From assembly GCA_002842255.1 (NCBI GenBank), contig PHCM01000009.1:1-14031 (forward strand): a stretch of 14,031 bases of DNA, written 5' to 3'. The notes beneath the pieces are model-generated. The model was not told the DNA's origin. It ran no database searches and saw only the letters and a program-made list of their open reading frames with translations. The translations under genes were made by a program, and so were the position numbers. The stretch comes from Betaproteobacteria bacterium HGW-Betaproteobacteria-2 (GTDB lineage: Bacteria; Pseudomonadota; Gammaproteobacteria; Burkholderiales; Methylophilaceae). Position 1 is the first letter of the stretch. Each line of letters starts with the position of its first letter. Below are positions 1 to 10,102 of this stretch, in pieces.

Positions 1-31
1 TCACGCCAAAACGCCTGATAGCAGCCTCGCC

Positions 32-718
<687 letters not shown>

Positions 719-743
719 CCCCTGATTCAGTCGATCCATCTAC

Positions 744-771
744 AGAAAAGCCCGACAAGGGCTTCTTTGTT
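744..771 (+). terminator. Intrinsic terminator of adk
   Basis: A stem AAGCCC (748-753) pairs with GGGCTT (759-764) around the loop GACAA. A-rich sequence precedes it and a T-rich tail (CTTTGTT) follows. It lies 30 bases after the adk stop codon. The stem is short and the T run is interrupted, so efficiency may be moderate. Confidence 0.75.
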
Positions 772-875
772 ACCTTGCTATTCTCATCTCTCAATCATTT
801 CATACGCACTGGCATCACCACAGATTCCCGATTCCGTTCGATAAAAACCATACCAGCCAACCGAATTTCCACCGA

Positions 876-897
876 AAGTGGTTGTATACAGCCACTT
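876..897. promoter_or_regulatory. Dyad 1, candidate regulator-binding site
   Basis: Arms AAGTGG (876-881) and CCACTT (892-897) flank a central TGTATACA palindrome (883-890). Only the pair 882/891 is mismatched, so 20 of 22 positions are symmetric about 886.5. Its core GGTTGTATACAGCCA closely matches that of the second dyad. I infer a site for a homodimeric regulator; the regulator is not encoded in the window. Confidence 0.5.
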
Positions 898-908
898 ACC
901 TCTGAAGT

Positions 909-924
909 TGGTTATATATAACCA
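909..924. promoter_or_regulatory. Dyad 2, candidate regulator-binding site
   Basis: A perfect 16-bp palindrome centred at 916.5 with arms TGGTTATA and TATAACCA. Together with dyad 1 it gives the consensus GGTTRTATAYARCCA. The centres are exactly 30 bp apart, close to three helical turns, so two bound dimers would face roughly the same side. Relative to a start near 986 from the promoter at 951-979 the centres sit at about -70 and -100, typical activator positions. Confidence 0.5.
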
Positions 925-950
925 TGTTTCAATATAATCAATAGCTTACG

Positions 951-979
951 TTTACTTTAAGGTGTGATTGGCTTATAAT
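951..979 (+). promoter_or_regulatory. Promoter of the PepSY gene
   Basis: A -35-like TTTACT (951-956) and a perfect -10 TATAAT (974-979) are separated by 17 bases. Transcription would start near 986, giving a leader of about 40 bases that ends in the AAGGAG ribosome site at 1016-1021. A second TATAAT at 933-938 is an alternative -10, but its -35 position falls on dyad 2 and is poor. Confidence 0.6.
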
Positions 980-1027
980 TCATAACCGAATCCAACCAGA
1001 TTTCCCACCAACAACAAGGAGTTCATC

Positions 1028-1537
1028 ATGAACAAAAACCTGATCGCCATTGCTGTGGCTGCAATGTTTATTGCACCTGCCGCTTACGCTGACAAGCACA
1101 ACAGCAAAAACGCTATCGACATCTGCGTCGCTGCTGCACAAGCCAAATTCCCGGGCAAGCTGACCTCCATTCGCGCCGAAATCGAAGAAGGCAAAGCGCA
1201 ATACGAACTCGACATCGACGCCAATGACGGCAAGCAATGGGAAGTCGAATGCGATGCCAAGACCGGCAAAATCCTTGAAACAGAAGGCGAAGTCGCAGCT
1301 GATGATGCAGCATTCACTTCAAAAGCTAAAGTCAGCCTGGACACCGCACTGAAGACTGCACTGGCAAAACACCCGGGCGCAGTCATGAAGATCGAGTATG
1401 AAGTTGAGTCCGATGGCAGCATCGCCTACGAATTCGACATCAAGACAGCGGACGGCAAGTTGCTGGAAGTTGAAGTCGATGCCATCACCGGCAAGCTGAG
1501 TAATGCTGAAGAAGTGGTTTGGCAGATCGGCGAATAA
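1028..1537 (+). CDS. Secreted protein with two PepSY domains
   Basis: The 169-residue product starts with a clear Sec signal peptide: lysine at residue 3, a hydrophobic core, and probable cleavage after AYA at 19-21, giving a periplasmic protein of about 148 residues. The mature part holds two PepSY-type repeats, about residues 28-90 and 100-162. Each has a helix, a YELDI or YEFDI strand and a D-A-x-T-G-K turn (76-81 and 151-156). The first repeat has Cys33 and Cys75, which could form a disulfide; the second has none. The mature protein is strongly acidic. PepSY domains are thought to inhibit peptidases or act as envelope sensors, and such genes are often controlled by two-component systems; a specific role here is not shown. 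AAGGAG at 1016-1021 supports the ATG. It is transcribed alone, between its own promoter and a strong terminator. Confidence 0.9.
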   Translation: MNKNLIAIAVAAMFIAPAAYADKHNSKNAIDICVAAAQAKFPGKLTSIRAEIEEGKAQYELDIDANDGKQWEVECDAKTGKILETEGEVAADDAAFTSKAKVSLDTALKTALAKHPGAVMKIEYEVESDGSIAYEFDIKTADGKLLEVEVDAITGKLSNAEEVVWQIGE

Positions 1538-1558
1538 ATTCATCTGCTCCATCCTGAC

Positions 1559-1589
1559 AAAAAAGCATCCCGCAGGATGCTTTTTTGTT
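1559..1589 (+). terminator. Strong intrinsic terminator after the PepSY gene
   Basis: A perfect 12-bp stem (1559-1570 with 1575-1586) closes on the tetraloop CGCA, with core GCATCC/GGATGC flanked by six A and six T. It lies 21 bases after the stop codon. The A and T flanks could let it work in both directions. Confidence 0.92.
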
Positions 1590-1661
1590 ATGCGTCACCC
1601 CGAATAATGCAGGGCAAGCCTTGATGCACCTCCATCCACCGGAATCCGCCAACCTTCAAGG

Positions 1662-1667
1662 TATAAT
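1662..1667 (+). promoter_or_regulatory. -10 element of the Tol/Ton-like cassette
   Basis: TATAAT in the context AGGTATAATCC, almost the same as the context of the leuS -10 at 3855-3860 (AGGTATAATCC). No good -35 is visible at 17 bases. A start near 1674 would put the GGGAGG ribosome site (1697-1702) about 23 bases into the transcript, which supports translation starting near 1709 rather than at 1760. Confidence 0.5.
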
Positions 1668-1708
1668 CCACCCAAGCTCTTCAGCTGAGTTGAATCGGGA
1701 GGCCTGCG

Positions 1709-2515
1709 ATCATTACGTTCTATCCTTTCGGACAAGACCTGTCGGAAAAATCAACCTTCGTGGCCGCCCTCATTGCATCGCTGGCGCTCCACTTTGCCGT
1801 GCTGGAATGGCTACCATCAGATCGGCCCCCAGCGCCCCAACGCACCATATTGATTGATGCATCGATGGAACTCCTGGCACCCGCAGCTGGCTCAGGAGAC
1901 GTACCAGGAACTGGTTCTGCTGCAGCGGTCGAGGTATTGCCGGATGATACGGATCAGATCACACCCCAGCCCCCACCAGAAGAATCTTCTCCGTCAAAAG
2001 ATGCCAGCAAGGATCAGATCGTGAAGAAGGCAAAACCTGCGCCAGCGAAACCGGTCAGGAAAAACCCGATCAACGAGAGATTGCGCGAGTTCCAACGCTT
2101 CTTTCTAGAGGAAGACCTCAAGGGCGCTTATAGAAGCGACAGTGGAATCGGTGGGACTGATGGTACTGGTACTGGACAAAACAGTTTGTACGCCCACGGC
2201 ACGGTCGGCAGCAGTTCGATAGACAGCCATATTGCGATGATCGCCGGCAAGATACAGAAAAACGTCAACCGGAACCTGTGCCAGACCGGGCGGACAGAAA
2301 TCGAATCTACCATTATCCTGCGGCCGGATGGGTATCTGGAGAGCGCACCCAGACTGCTCAAAAGCAGTGGCATCGCCAGTTGCGACGATGCCATTGAACG
2401 CGCCATATTGCAGTCGCTGCCGTTGCCGTTGCCAAGTGATTCCGCGGCATTTGCATCATTGCGAGAATTGAACCTGCTGTTCCGTCCTCATGACGAGAAT
2501 TTTGGCCGGGATTAA
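1709..2515 (+). CDS. TolA/TonB-family energy transducer
   Basis: An inner-membrane protein that carries proton-motive-force energy from a TolQR/ExbBD-type motor across the periplasm. With a start at 1709 it has 268 residues: a short cytoplasmic tail, one membrane helix (about 18-35) containing S24-L-A-L-H28, the SxxxH pattern used by TonB and TolA to contact the motor, then a Pro/Lys-rich stretch (about 85-118), a Gly/Thr-rich linker near 150, and a C-terminal TolA/TonB-like domain (about 170-260) with LRPDG and Cys191/Cys225. The first conventional start codon is GTG at 1760, but it has no good ribosome site and would remove the whole cytoplasmic tail. GGGAGG at 1697-1702 instead points to ATC 1709 or ATT 1712. 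The motor genes follow. Whether it serves a Ton-like or Tol-like task is open, since no receptor, tolB or pal is adjacent. The family is secure, the start is not. Confidence 0.8.
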   Translation: MITFYPFGQDLSEKSTFVAALIASLALHFAVLEWLPSDRPPAPQRTILIDASMELLAPAAGSGDVPGTGSAAAVEVLPDDTDQITPQPPPEESSPSKDASKDQIVKKAKPAPAKPVRKNPINERLREFQRFFLEEDLKGAYRSDSGIGGTDGTGTGQNSLYAHGTVGSSSIDSHIAMIAGKIQKNVNRNLCQTGRTEIESTIILRPDGYLESAPRLLKSSGIASCDDAIERAILQSLPLPLPSDSAAFASLRELNLLFRPHDENFGRD

Positions 2516-2516
2516 A

Positions 2517-2711
2517 ATGGAACTTCGGTCAGATATCCTCCCGCATGACAGAGGTCGCTTGATTTTGACTCATGGCCGCAGTTACCATGAAGCCAGTATC
2601 CGCCCGTGCTCCGAGCTTGTTGCGATTGACGAAAAACTCCAGCGAGACATATCAGCGATCCCGGCAGAATGCGAGAAATTCCATTCAACCAAACATTCAT
2701 CAGGAATTTGA
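2517..2711 (+). CDS. Possible small ORF filling the gap in the Tol/Ton-like cassette
   Basis: An ATG one base after the stop of the energy-transducer gene opens a 64-codon frame whose TGA ends one base before the ATG of the TolQ/ExbB-like gene. That fit is what one expects of translationally coupled genes. The product has no signal peptide or membrane helix, is rich in charged residues and His, and resembles nothing I recognise. A GGGA at 2508-2511 is a weak ribosome site. It could equally be a chance frame in a 197-base spacer, so confidence is low. Confidence 0.25.
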   Translation: MELRSDILPHDRGRLILTHGRSYHEASIRPCSELVAIDEKLQRDISAIPAECEKFHSTKHSSGI

Positions 2712-2712
2712 A

Positions 2713-3351
2713 ATGCCGACCCTACCCTATGTCATCCATATCATCCTCTGGCTGCTAGCGGCTTTTTCCGTGCTGACCTGGACCATACTGCTGGTCAAGG
2801 CCATCATCTTTACGCGACAGAGGAGAGCCAACCGCCATTTCCTTGATCGCTTTTCCAGAGTAAAAAATGCCGGCGAATTACCACAGCTGGTCAGAACCTC
2901 CAGCGGCAACCTGAGCGTACTGGCTGACGCACTGGTCAGGGAACTGGAGACCTTTGCCAACGAACCATCGCTGGATTTGCAGGAACGCGGTGACATGCTG
3001 CGCCACACTCTCAACCAGGAACGCCGTTCGATTCAGATCAAACTGGAAGCAGGCCTATCCGCCCTGGCCAGCATCGGCTCCATCTCCACGATCCTGGGCC
3101 TGCTTGGCACGGTATGGAGCATCATGAATCTACTGAAAGCCATTTCCACTTTCAGCTCGGCCGGTCTCGACGTTGTCGCCGGCCCCATCGGAGATGCCCT
3201 GATCACGACGGCCGTCGGCATCATCGTCGCCGTGCCGGCGCTGCTCGGGCATAATTTCTTTGTACGACGCATCAGGGTCACCTTGATGGACATGGAACGT
3301 TTCTGCGAGATGTTGCAGCATCTGGCCATCCGTTCCGGCTTCAGGATCTGA
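2713..3351 (+). CDS. TolQ/ExbB/MotA-family proton channel subunit
   Basis: The product is the larger subunit of the inner-membrane proton channel that powers the TolA/TonB-like partner encoded upstream. It has 212 residues, slightly shorter than E. coli TolQ (230). Three membrane segments are visible: about residues 5-32, 118-145 and 160-182. The first is followed by a basic cytoplasmic loop. The pore threonines of the family are present as Thr133 in LGLLGT and Thr166 in DALITTAVG, corresponding to Thr145 and Thr178 of TolQ. I chose ATG 2713 because AGGA stands at 2702-2705 and the first helix begins at once, as in homologues. An in-frame ATG at 2572 would add 47 polar residues without family counterpart. 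The next gene starts after only three bases, so the two are co-translated. The family is certain; TolQ versus ExbB is not decided. Confidence 0.9.
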   Translation: MPTLPYVIHIILWLLAAFSVLTWTILLVKAIIFTRQRRANRHFLDRFSRVKNAGELPQLVRTSSGNLSVLADALVRELETFANEPSLDLQERGDMLRHTLNQERRSIQIKLEAGLSALASIGSISTILGLLGTVWSIMNLLKAISTFSSAGLDVVAGPIGDALITTAVGIIVAVPALLGHNFFVRRIRVTLMDMERFCEMLQHLAIRSGFRI

Positions 3352-3354
3352 GCC

Positions 3355-3780
3355 ATGTCCCAGTTCGACTCCGATTCAGAATCCAATGCCATCAGCGAAA
3401 TCAACCTGACACCACTGGTAGACGTCATCTTCACCATCCTCGTGGTGTTCATTGTCAGTATTCCGCTGCTGACCAATGTCATCACCGTCAATCTGCCGAA
3501 AACCGCGCCGACCGACGCCAGTCAGAAAGTCAGCGACATGCGGGTCAGCATCTCTGCCGATGGCGAAATGTTTCTCAACCAGCAAAAGATCGCTCCCAAC
3601 AACCTGGAAACCGAACTGCGGAAACACAATGTCGGCGGCCAATTGCGCGTCGAGATCCTGGCCGATGAAGCAGTCGTCTATCGCGAGGTCGCCCGCGCCA
3701 TGGTGCAGATCCGTCGGGCGGGCGTGGAAAAATTCACCTTCGTCGTCCTGCCGGAGCACGATCAGTCAATCAGTCCTTGA
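3355..3780 (+). CDS. TolR/ExbD-family proton channel subunit
   Basis: The product is the smaller partner of the proton channel, a 141-residue protein with one membrane helix (about 21-41) and a periplasmic domain. The proton-carrying aspartate is Asp23 in NLTPLVDVIF, at the same place as Asp23 of TolR and Asp25 of ExbD. The periplasmic part shows the family pattern of a short strand with DG (about 66), an LETEL helix, and the segment DEAVVYREVARAM, followed by a hydrophobic strand near the end. The ATG lies three bases after the stop of the TolQ/ExbB-like gene; the ribosome site is weak, which suggests translational coupling. It is the last gene of the cassette; a small hairpin and the leuS promoter follow. 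Confidence 0.93.
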   Translation: MSQFDSDSESNAISEINLTPLVDVIFTILVVFIVSIPLLTNVITVNLPKTAPTDASQKVSDMRVSISADGEMFLNQQKIAPNNLETELRKHNVGGQLRVEILADEAVVYREVARAMVQIRRAGVEKFTFVVLPEHDQSISP

Positions 3781-3782
3781 TT

Positions 3783-3799
3783 GCAGGCGACAATCCTGC
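3783..3799 (+). terminator. Weak hairpin after the Tol/Ton-like cassette
   Basis: GCAGG (3783-3787) can pair with CCTGC (3795-3799) around a seven-base loop, starting two bases after the ExbD-like stop. There is no T run, so it is a poor intrinsic terminator and may only stabilise the 3' end. Confidence 0.25.
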
Positions 3800-3835
3800 C
3801 CTTACGGACTGTTTGCCATGCATTGAGCCGAACGC

Positions 3836-3860
3836 AAGGCGGACGCCTTCGAGGTATAAT
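3836..3860 (+). promoter_or_regulatory. leuS promoter -10 with adjoining palindrome
   Basis: TATAAT at 3855-3860 lies about 35 bases before the leuS ATG. Directly upstream is a perfect palindrome, AAGGCG (3836-3841) and CGCCTT (3844-3849) around GA, in the -35 to -10 spacer where a bound protein would block polymerase. No convincing -35 is seen at 17 bases. That the palindrome is an operator is only an inference; it could be chance. Confidence 0.45.
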
Positions 3861-3873
3861 CCGGATATCTTAA

Positions 3874-6597
<2,724 letters not shown>

Positions 6598-6601
6598 GCA
6601 C

Positions 6602-7099
6602 ATGAACCTGTTCCGACTGCCACACATCCTGATCCTGGCATCAATCCTGGCGCTGAGCGCCTGCGGTTTCCAGATGCGCGGCACGGCGGACCTGGCTTTC
6701 AAGACTCTCTATATTCAGGGCGGCAATCTGACAATCAAGAAAGACCTGATCCGCTCACTCAAGGTCAACGGCGTTACAGTCGTCGATGATCCTCAGAAAG
6801 CCGAGCTATTCCTCGAACTGATCAGGGAGCGCCGTCAACAGAACATTCTTTCGCTGAGCGGCGGCGGTCTGGTACGGGAATACGAACTGGTCTATTTCGT
6901 CGATTTCCGCCTGCGCAGCCCGGACAGTGAAGTCTGGGGGGCGGTGCAAAAGATCGAAGGCCGTCGCGACTACTCCTACGACGATACGCAACTGCTGGCC
7001 AAGCAATTCGAGCAGGATCGCCTGTACGAGGATATGCGCAATGATGCGGTACGCGAGATCATGCGCCTGCTGGTCGCGCAAAAACCAAAAAGTCTCTGA
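6602..7099 (+). CDS. lptE: LPS-assembly lipoprotein LptE
   Basis: LptE is the outer-membrane lipoprotein that plugs the LptD barrel and helps insert lipopolysaccharide into the outer leaflet. The 165-residue product has a lipoprotein signal with lipobox LSAC, lipidated at Cys21, followed by GFQMRG, the usual LptE start after the cysteine. The rest alternates strands and helices as in the family, with IQGG near residue 39 and a C-terminal amphipathic helix rich in Asp and Arg (DRLYEDMRNDAVREIM). It begins four bases after the leuS stop, with AGGA at 6591-6594 inside the end of leuS. The order leuS-lptE-holA is conserved in many Gram-negative bacteria, which strengthens the call. Confidence 0.93.
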   Translation: MNLFRLPHILILASILALSACGFQMRGTADLAFKTLYIQGGNLTIKKDLIRSLKVNGVTVVDDPQKAELFLELIRERRQQNILSLSGGGLVREYELVYFVDFRLRSPDSEVWGAVQKIEGRRDYSYDDTQLLAKQFEQDRLYEDMRNDAVREIMRLLVAQKPKSL

Positions 7100-7116
7100 C
7101 GGTCACCTGAAAACTG

Positions 7117-8139
7117 ATGCGTTTACCTCCCCAGCAACTGAATCGGCACCTGGCAGAAGGCCTTCAGCCATGCTATGTACTAACGGGGGATGAACCGCTG
7201 GCGCAACGCGAGTGCCTGGACGCCATCCGCCAGACCGCGAGAAAACAGGGCTTCGAAGAACGCACCAGCCTGACGGTAGACCGCTATTTCAACTGGCAAC
7301 AAATTACCGCCTTCGGCCAGTCCAGTTCACTGTTTGCCAGCCTGCGCATCCTTGAGATCAACATCCCTTCCGGCAAGCCCGGCATCGAAGGCGGCAAGGT
7401 ACTGCAGGAACTGGCGGCTCAGCCACTGGCCGACACTATCACCATCGTCATCCTGCCCAAGGTCGACTGGAAGGACCAGAAAAGCGCCTGGTACACCGCA
7501 CTTGAGCAATCCTGCGTGCTGCTGCTTCTGGAAGAGGTGCCGCCCGCGCAACTGCCGAAATGGATCGCCAACCGCCTGGCACTGCAACAACAGCAAACGG
7601 ATAACGAAACCCTGGAATTCATTGCGCATCAGGTGGAAGGCAACCTGCTCGCAGCCCATCAGGAGATTCAAAAACTTGGCCTGCTGTACCCGGCCGGCAA
7701 ATTGAGCAATGAGGATGTGCGCGCCTCGGTACTGAACGTATCACGCTATGACGCGTTCCAACTCGGTGAAGCGGTGTTGGCCGGCGATGCCGAACGTACC
7801 GCCAGGATATTGCAGGGCCTGCAGGACGAAGGTGCACAGCCGGTAGCCGTGATGAATCCGCTGATGTGGGTGCTGCGTCCACTGGTCAGGATCAAGCAGG
7901 CAGAAGCACGCGGCGAAAATGTCTCCACTGCCATGCAACAGGCAAAAGTCCGCTACAATCAGCAGGCATTGTTTCAACGCGCACTGGCGCGATTGAGCCT
8001 GCGACAATTGCAGGCCGCCCTGTTCAAACTGGCTGAGATAGACAGGACAGCCAAGGGCCTGATCAAAGGCGATGCCTGGCTGGAAATTTCGCGCCTGTGT
8101 TTCGGTCTTGCGCGCGTAGCAAAAAGAAGCAGCAGATAG
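7117..8139 (+). CDS. holA: DNA polymerase III subunit delta
   Basis: HolA is the delta subunit of the clamp loader; it opens the beta sliding clamp so that it can be loaded on primed DNA. The 340-residue product matches the E. coli protein in length (343). Family marks are GDEPL at 24-28 in the N-terminal AAA+-like domain, followed by ECLDAIR, and the helical C-terminal collar region with [22 protein letters not shown] and AEIDRTAKG near the end. No Walker A motif is present, as expected for this non-ATPase subunit. It starts 17 bases after lptE and ends immediately before proA, so it lies inside the leuS transcript. Confidence 0.96.
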   Translation: MRLPPQQLNRHLAEGLQPCYVLTGDEPLAQRECLDAIRQTARKQGFEERTSLTVDRYFNWQQITAFGQSSSLFASLRILEINIPSGKPGIEGGKVLQELAAQPLADTITIVILPKVDWKDQKSAWYTALEQSCVLLLLEEVPPAQLPKWIANRLALQQQQTDNETLEFIAHQVEGNLLAAHQEIQKLGLLYPAGKLSNEDVRASVLNVSRYDAFQLGEAVLAGDAERTARILQGLQDEGAQPVAVMNPLMWVLRPLVRIKQAEARGENVSTAMQQAKVRYNQQALFQRALARLSLRQLQAALFKLAEIDRTAKGLIKGDAWLEISRLCFGLARVAKRSSR

Positions 8140-8146
8140 GATGAAT

Positions 8147-9403
8147 ATGGATATCAAACAATACATGGCTGGACTGGGTGCCGAAGCACGCAAGGCATCA
8201 CGCGCCATGGCCAAAGCCTCTACCAACACCAAGAATCTGGCCCTGACCACCATCGCCACGGCCATCCGCCGCGAAAAAGCAACACTCATTGCCGCCAATC
8301 ACGCTGACCTTGAAAACGCTCGTGCCAATGGACTTGAAGCAGCGATGCTGGACAGGCTGGCCCTGAGCGAAAAATCCATCGCCACCATGGCCGAAGGGCT
8401 GGAGCAGATTGCTGCCCTGCCTGACCCCATCGGCGAAATGACGGATTTCAAGTACCGCCCTTCCGGCATTCAGGTCGGCAAAATGCGCGTGCCGCTTGGC
8501 GTCATCGGCATCATTTATGAAGCACGGCCCAATGTCACCGTCGATGCCGCCGGGCTTTGCATCAAATCCGGCAACGCCGCGATCCTGCGCGGCGGCTCCG
8601 AGGCGATTCAATGCAATCAGGCACTGGCAGCGCTGGTACAGGAAGGCCTGCAGGCTGCCGGGCTGCCTGCCGCGGCGGTGCAGGTGGTAGATACTATCGA
8701 CCGGGCTGCGGTCGGCGAATTAATCACCATGAAGCAATATGTCGATGTCATCGTGCCGCGCGGCGGCAAGGGGCTGATCGAGCGCATCTCCAACGAGGCA
8801 CGCATCCCTGTCATCAAGCACCTGGACGGCAATTGCCACGTTTACGTGGACGATGAAGCTGACCTGGAAAAAGCCCTGCGCATCGTCGAGAACTCCAAAA
8901 CCCAGCGCCTCGGTACCTGCAACACGGCAGAATCCCTGCTGGTTGCACGCAGCATTGCGGCAGTCGCATTGCCAAAACTGGCGAAAATGCTGGCCGCGCA
9001 TGCAATCGAGATTCGCGGGTGCGAAGAAACGCGCGCGTTGATACCAGCCGCCAAGGCCGCGACTGACGAGGACTATTACACCGAATATCTGGATGCCATC
9101 ATCTCCTGCAAGGTGGTGAGCGGCATCGATGAGGCGATCGCCCACATCAACCAGTACTCTTCGCAGCATACCGAAGCCATCGTCACCGAGAACTACACCA
9201 GGGCACGGCAGTTCCTGCGTGAGGTCGATTCCAGCAGTGTCATGGTGAATGCCTCGACCCGTTTTGCCGATGGTTTTGAATACGGCCTGGGTGCGGAGAT
9301 CGGCATCTCCACCGACAAACTGCACGCCCGTGGCCCGGTCGGCCTGGAAGGGCTGACCTCGCTCAAATATATCGTGCTGGGCAATGGCGAAGTCCGCAGC
9401 TGA
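8147..9403 (+). CDS. proA: Gamma-glutamyl phosphate reductase
   Basis: ProA reduces gamma-glutamyl phosphate to glutamate-5-semialdehyde with NADPH, the second step of proline synthesis. From ATG 8147 the product has 418 residues, the usual size. It belongs to the aldehyde dehydrogenase superfamily; the catalytic cysteine is Cys258 in [11 protein letters not shown]. Other family segments are [17 protein letters not shown] and [12 protein letters not shown], and near the end [15 protein letters not shown]. An in-frame ATG at 8141 would add two residues; I prefer 8147 because AGGA at 8138-8141 is well spaced for it and because MDIKQYM is a common ProA start. proB is not in the window. The 3' end overlaps nadD by 20 bases. 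Confidence 0.97.
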   Translation: MDIKQYMAGLGAEARKASRAMAKASTNTKNLALTTIATAIRREKATLIAANHADLENARANGLEAAMLDRLALSEKSIATMAEGLEQIAALPDPIGEMTDFKYRPSGIQVGKMRVPLGVIGIIYEARPNVTVDAAGLCIKSGNAAILRGGSEAIQCNQALAALVQEGLQAAGLPAAAVQVVDTIDRAAVGELITMKQYVDVIVPRGGKGLIERISNEARIPVIKHLDGNCHVYVDDEADLEKALRIVENSKTQRLGTCNTAESLLVARSIAAVALPKLAKMLAAHAIEIRGCEETRALIPAAKAATDEDYYTEYLDAIISCKVVSGIDEAIAHINQYSSQHTEAIVTENYTRARQFLREVDSSSVMVNASTRFADGFEYGLGAEIGISTDKLHARGPVGLEGLTSLKYIVLGNGEVRS

Positions 9404-10061
9404 CCAAACTCGGACCGGCCGGCAGCTGGTCGGTCTGCTGGGCGGCACCTTCGACCCGATCCACTACGGACATCTGCGCATGGCAGAACAACTTGCCGAT
9501 GCGCTGAAGCTGGACGAGGTACGTTTCATCCCCTCCGCCAATCCGCCACACAGACAGACACCGCAAACATCGGCCACCGACCGTTGTGAGATGGTCAGGC
9601 TGGCGATAGCCGGCAACCCTCGTTTTGTGCTGGACGACCGCGAATTGTTGAGGGCCGGCGCATCCTACACGATAGATACCCTGCTTTCACTGCTGGCAGA
9701 ACTGGGAAACAACACTGCACTCTGCCTGATTCTGGGTAGCGACGCTTTCATCGAGTTTGACAGCTGGCACCGTTGGGAAGCAATCCCCGAACTGTGCCAC
9801 CTGATACTGGTCGAACGGCCGAACATCCATATCACGGAAGCCCTGCGCCCGGCATTGCAGACACTGTTGCGCGAGCGCTATACCGACCAGCCAGCCGAGC
9901 TGGCAGAAAAGACAGCAGGACGCATCATGATTCAACGCATCACTGCACTGGACATTTCAGCAACTGCGATTCGCGAAGACTTCAGAGTGCAGCGCAGCCC
10001 CCGATATCTGTTGCCGGATTCCGTAGTAGACTTTATTCAAGGTCATCAGCTCTATCGCTGA
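9384..10061 (+). CDS. nadD: Nicotinate-nucleotide adenylyltransferase
   Basis: NadD joins nicotinate mononucleotide and ATP to give deamido-NAD, the adenylylation step of NAD synthesis. The 225-residue product carries the nucleotidyltransferase signature [11 protein letters not shown] at 20-30, with the catalytic (H/T)xGH-type element, the segment [23 protein letters not shown], and ISATAIR at 191-197. The ATG at 9384 lies inside the end of proA (20-base overlap), a sign of translational coupling; no other start codon lies between it and the core motif. In many Proteobacteria nadD is followed by rsfS and rlmH; here an M48 protease gene follows instead. Identification is secure. Confidence 0.97.
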   Translation: MAKSAADQTRTGRQLVGLLGGTFDPIHYGHLRMAEQLADALKLDEVRFIPSANPPHRQTPQTSATDRCEMVRLAIAGNPRFVLDDRELLRAGASYTIDTLLSLLAELGNNTALCLILGSDAFIEFDSWHRWEAIPELCHLILVERPNIHITEALRPALQTLLRERYTDQPAELAEKTAGRIMIQRITALDISATAIREDFRVQRSPRYLLPDSVVDFIQGHQLYR

Positions 10062-10102
10062 CATGCTTGAGTAGATCGGAAAACCCAGGAGCCAGAACAA
10101 CA

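Larger units (their letters stand above)
772..1027 (+). other. Regulatory intergenic region before the PepSY gene
   Basis: This stretch between the adk terminator and the PepSY protein gene is more AT-rich than the rest of the window and contains no plausible gene. It holds two related dyads (876-897 and 909-924), two TATAAT hexamers (933-938 and 974-979) and an AAGGAG ribosome site at 1016-1021. The octamer AACCGAAT occurs twice (860-867 and 984-991). The length and content suggest regulated expression of the downstream gene. Confidence 0.6.

Noticed and set aside
1..18. Possible tail of an upstream gene ending in TGA at 16-18
   Set aside because: Only five codons are visible before the stop, too few to support a coding call.
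1585..1857. 90-codon frame on the plus strand
   Set aside because: It begins in the T run of a terminator, spans the cassette promoter and overlaps the TolA/TonB-like gene in another frame; its product has no family features.
2565..2593. TTGACT at 2565-2570 as an internal promoter for the TolQ/ExbB-like gene
   Set aside because: No -10-like hexamer stands at 16-18 bases downstream.
2572..2712. 47-residue upstream extension of the TolQ/ExbB-like protein
   Set aside because: Homologues begin with the first membrane helix; AGGA before ATG 2713 supports the short form, and the extension is polar with no counterpart.
9773..10102. 110-residue upstream extension of the M48 protease
   Set aside because: It lies mostly inside nadD; the lipoprotein signal and the AGGAG site fix the start at 10103.
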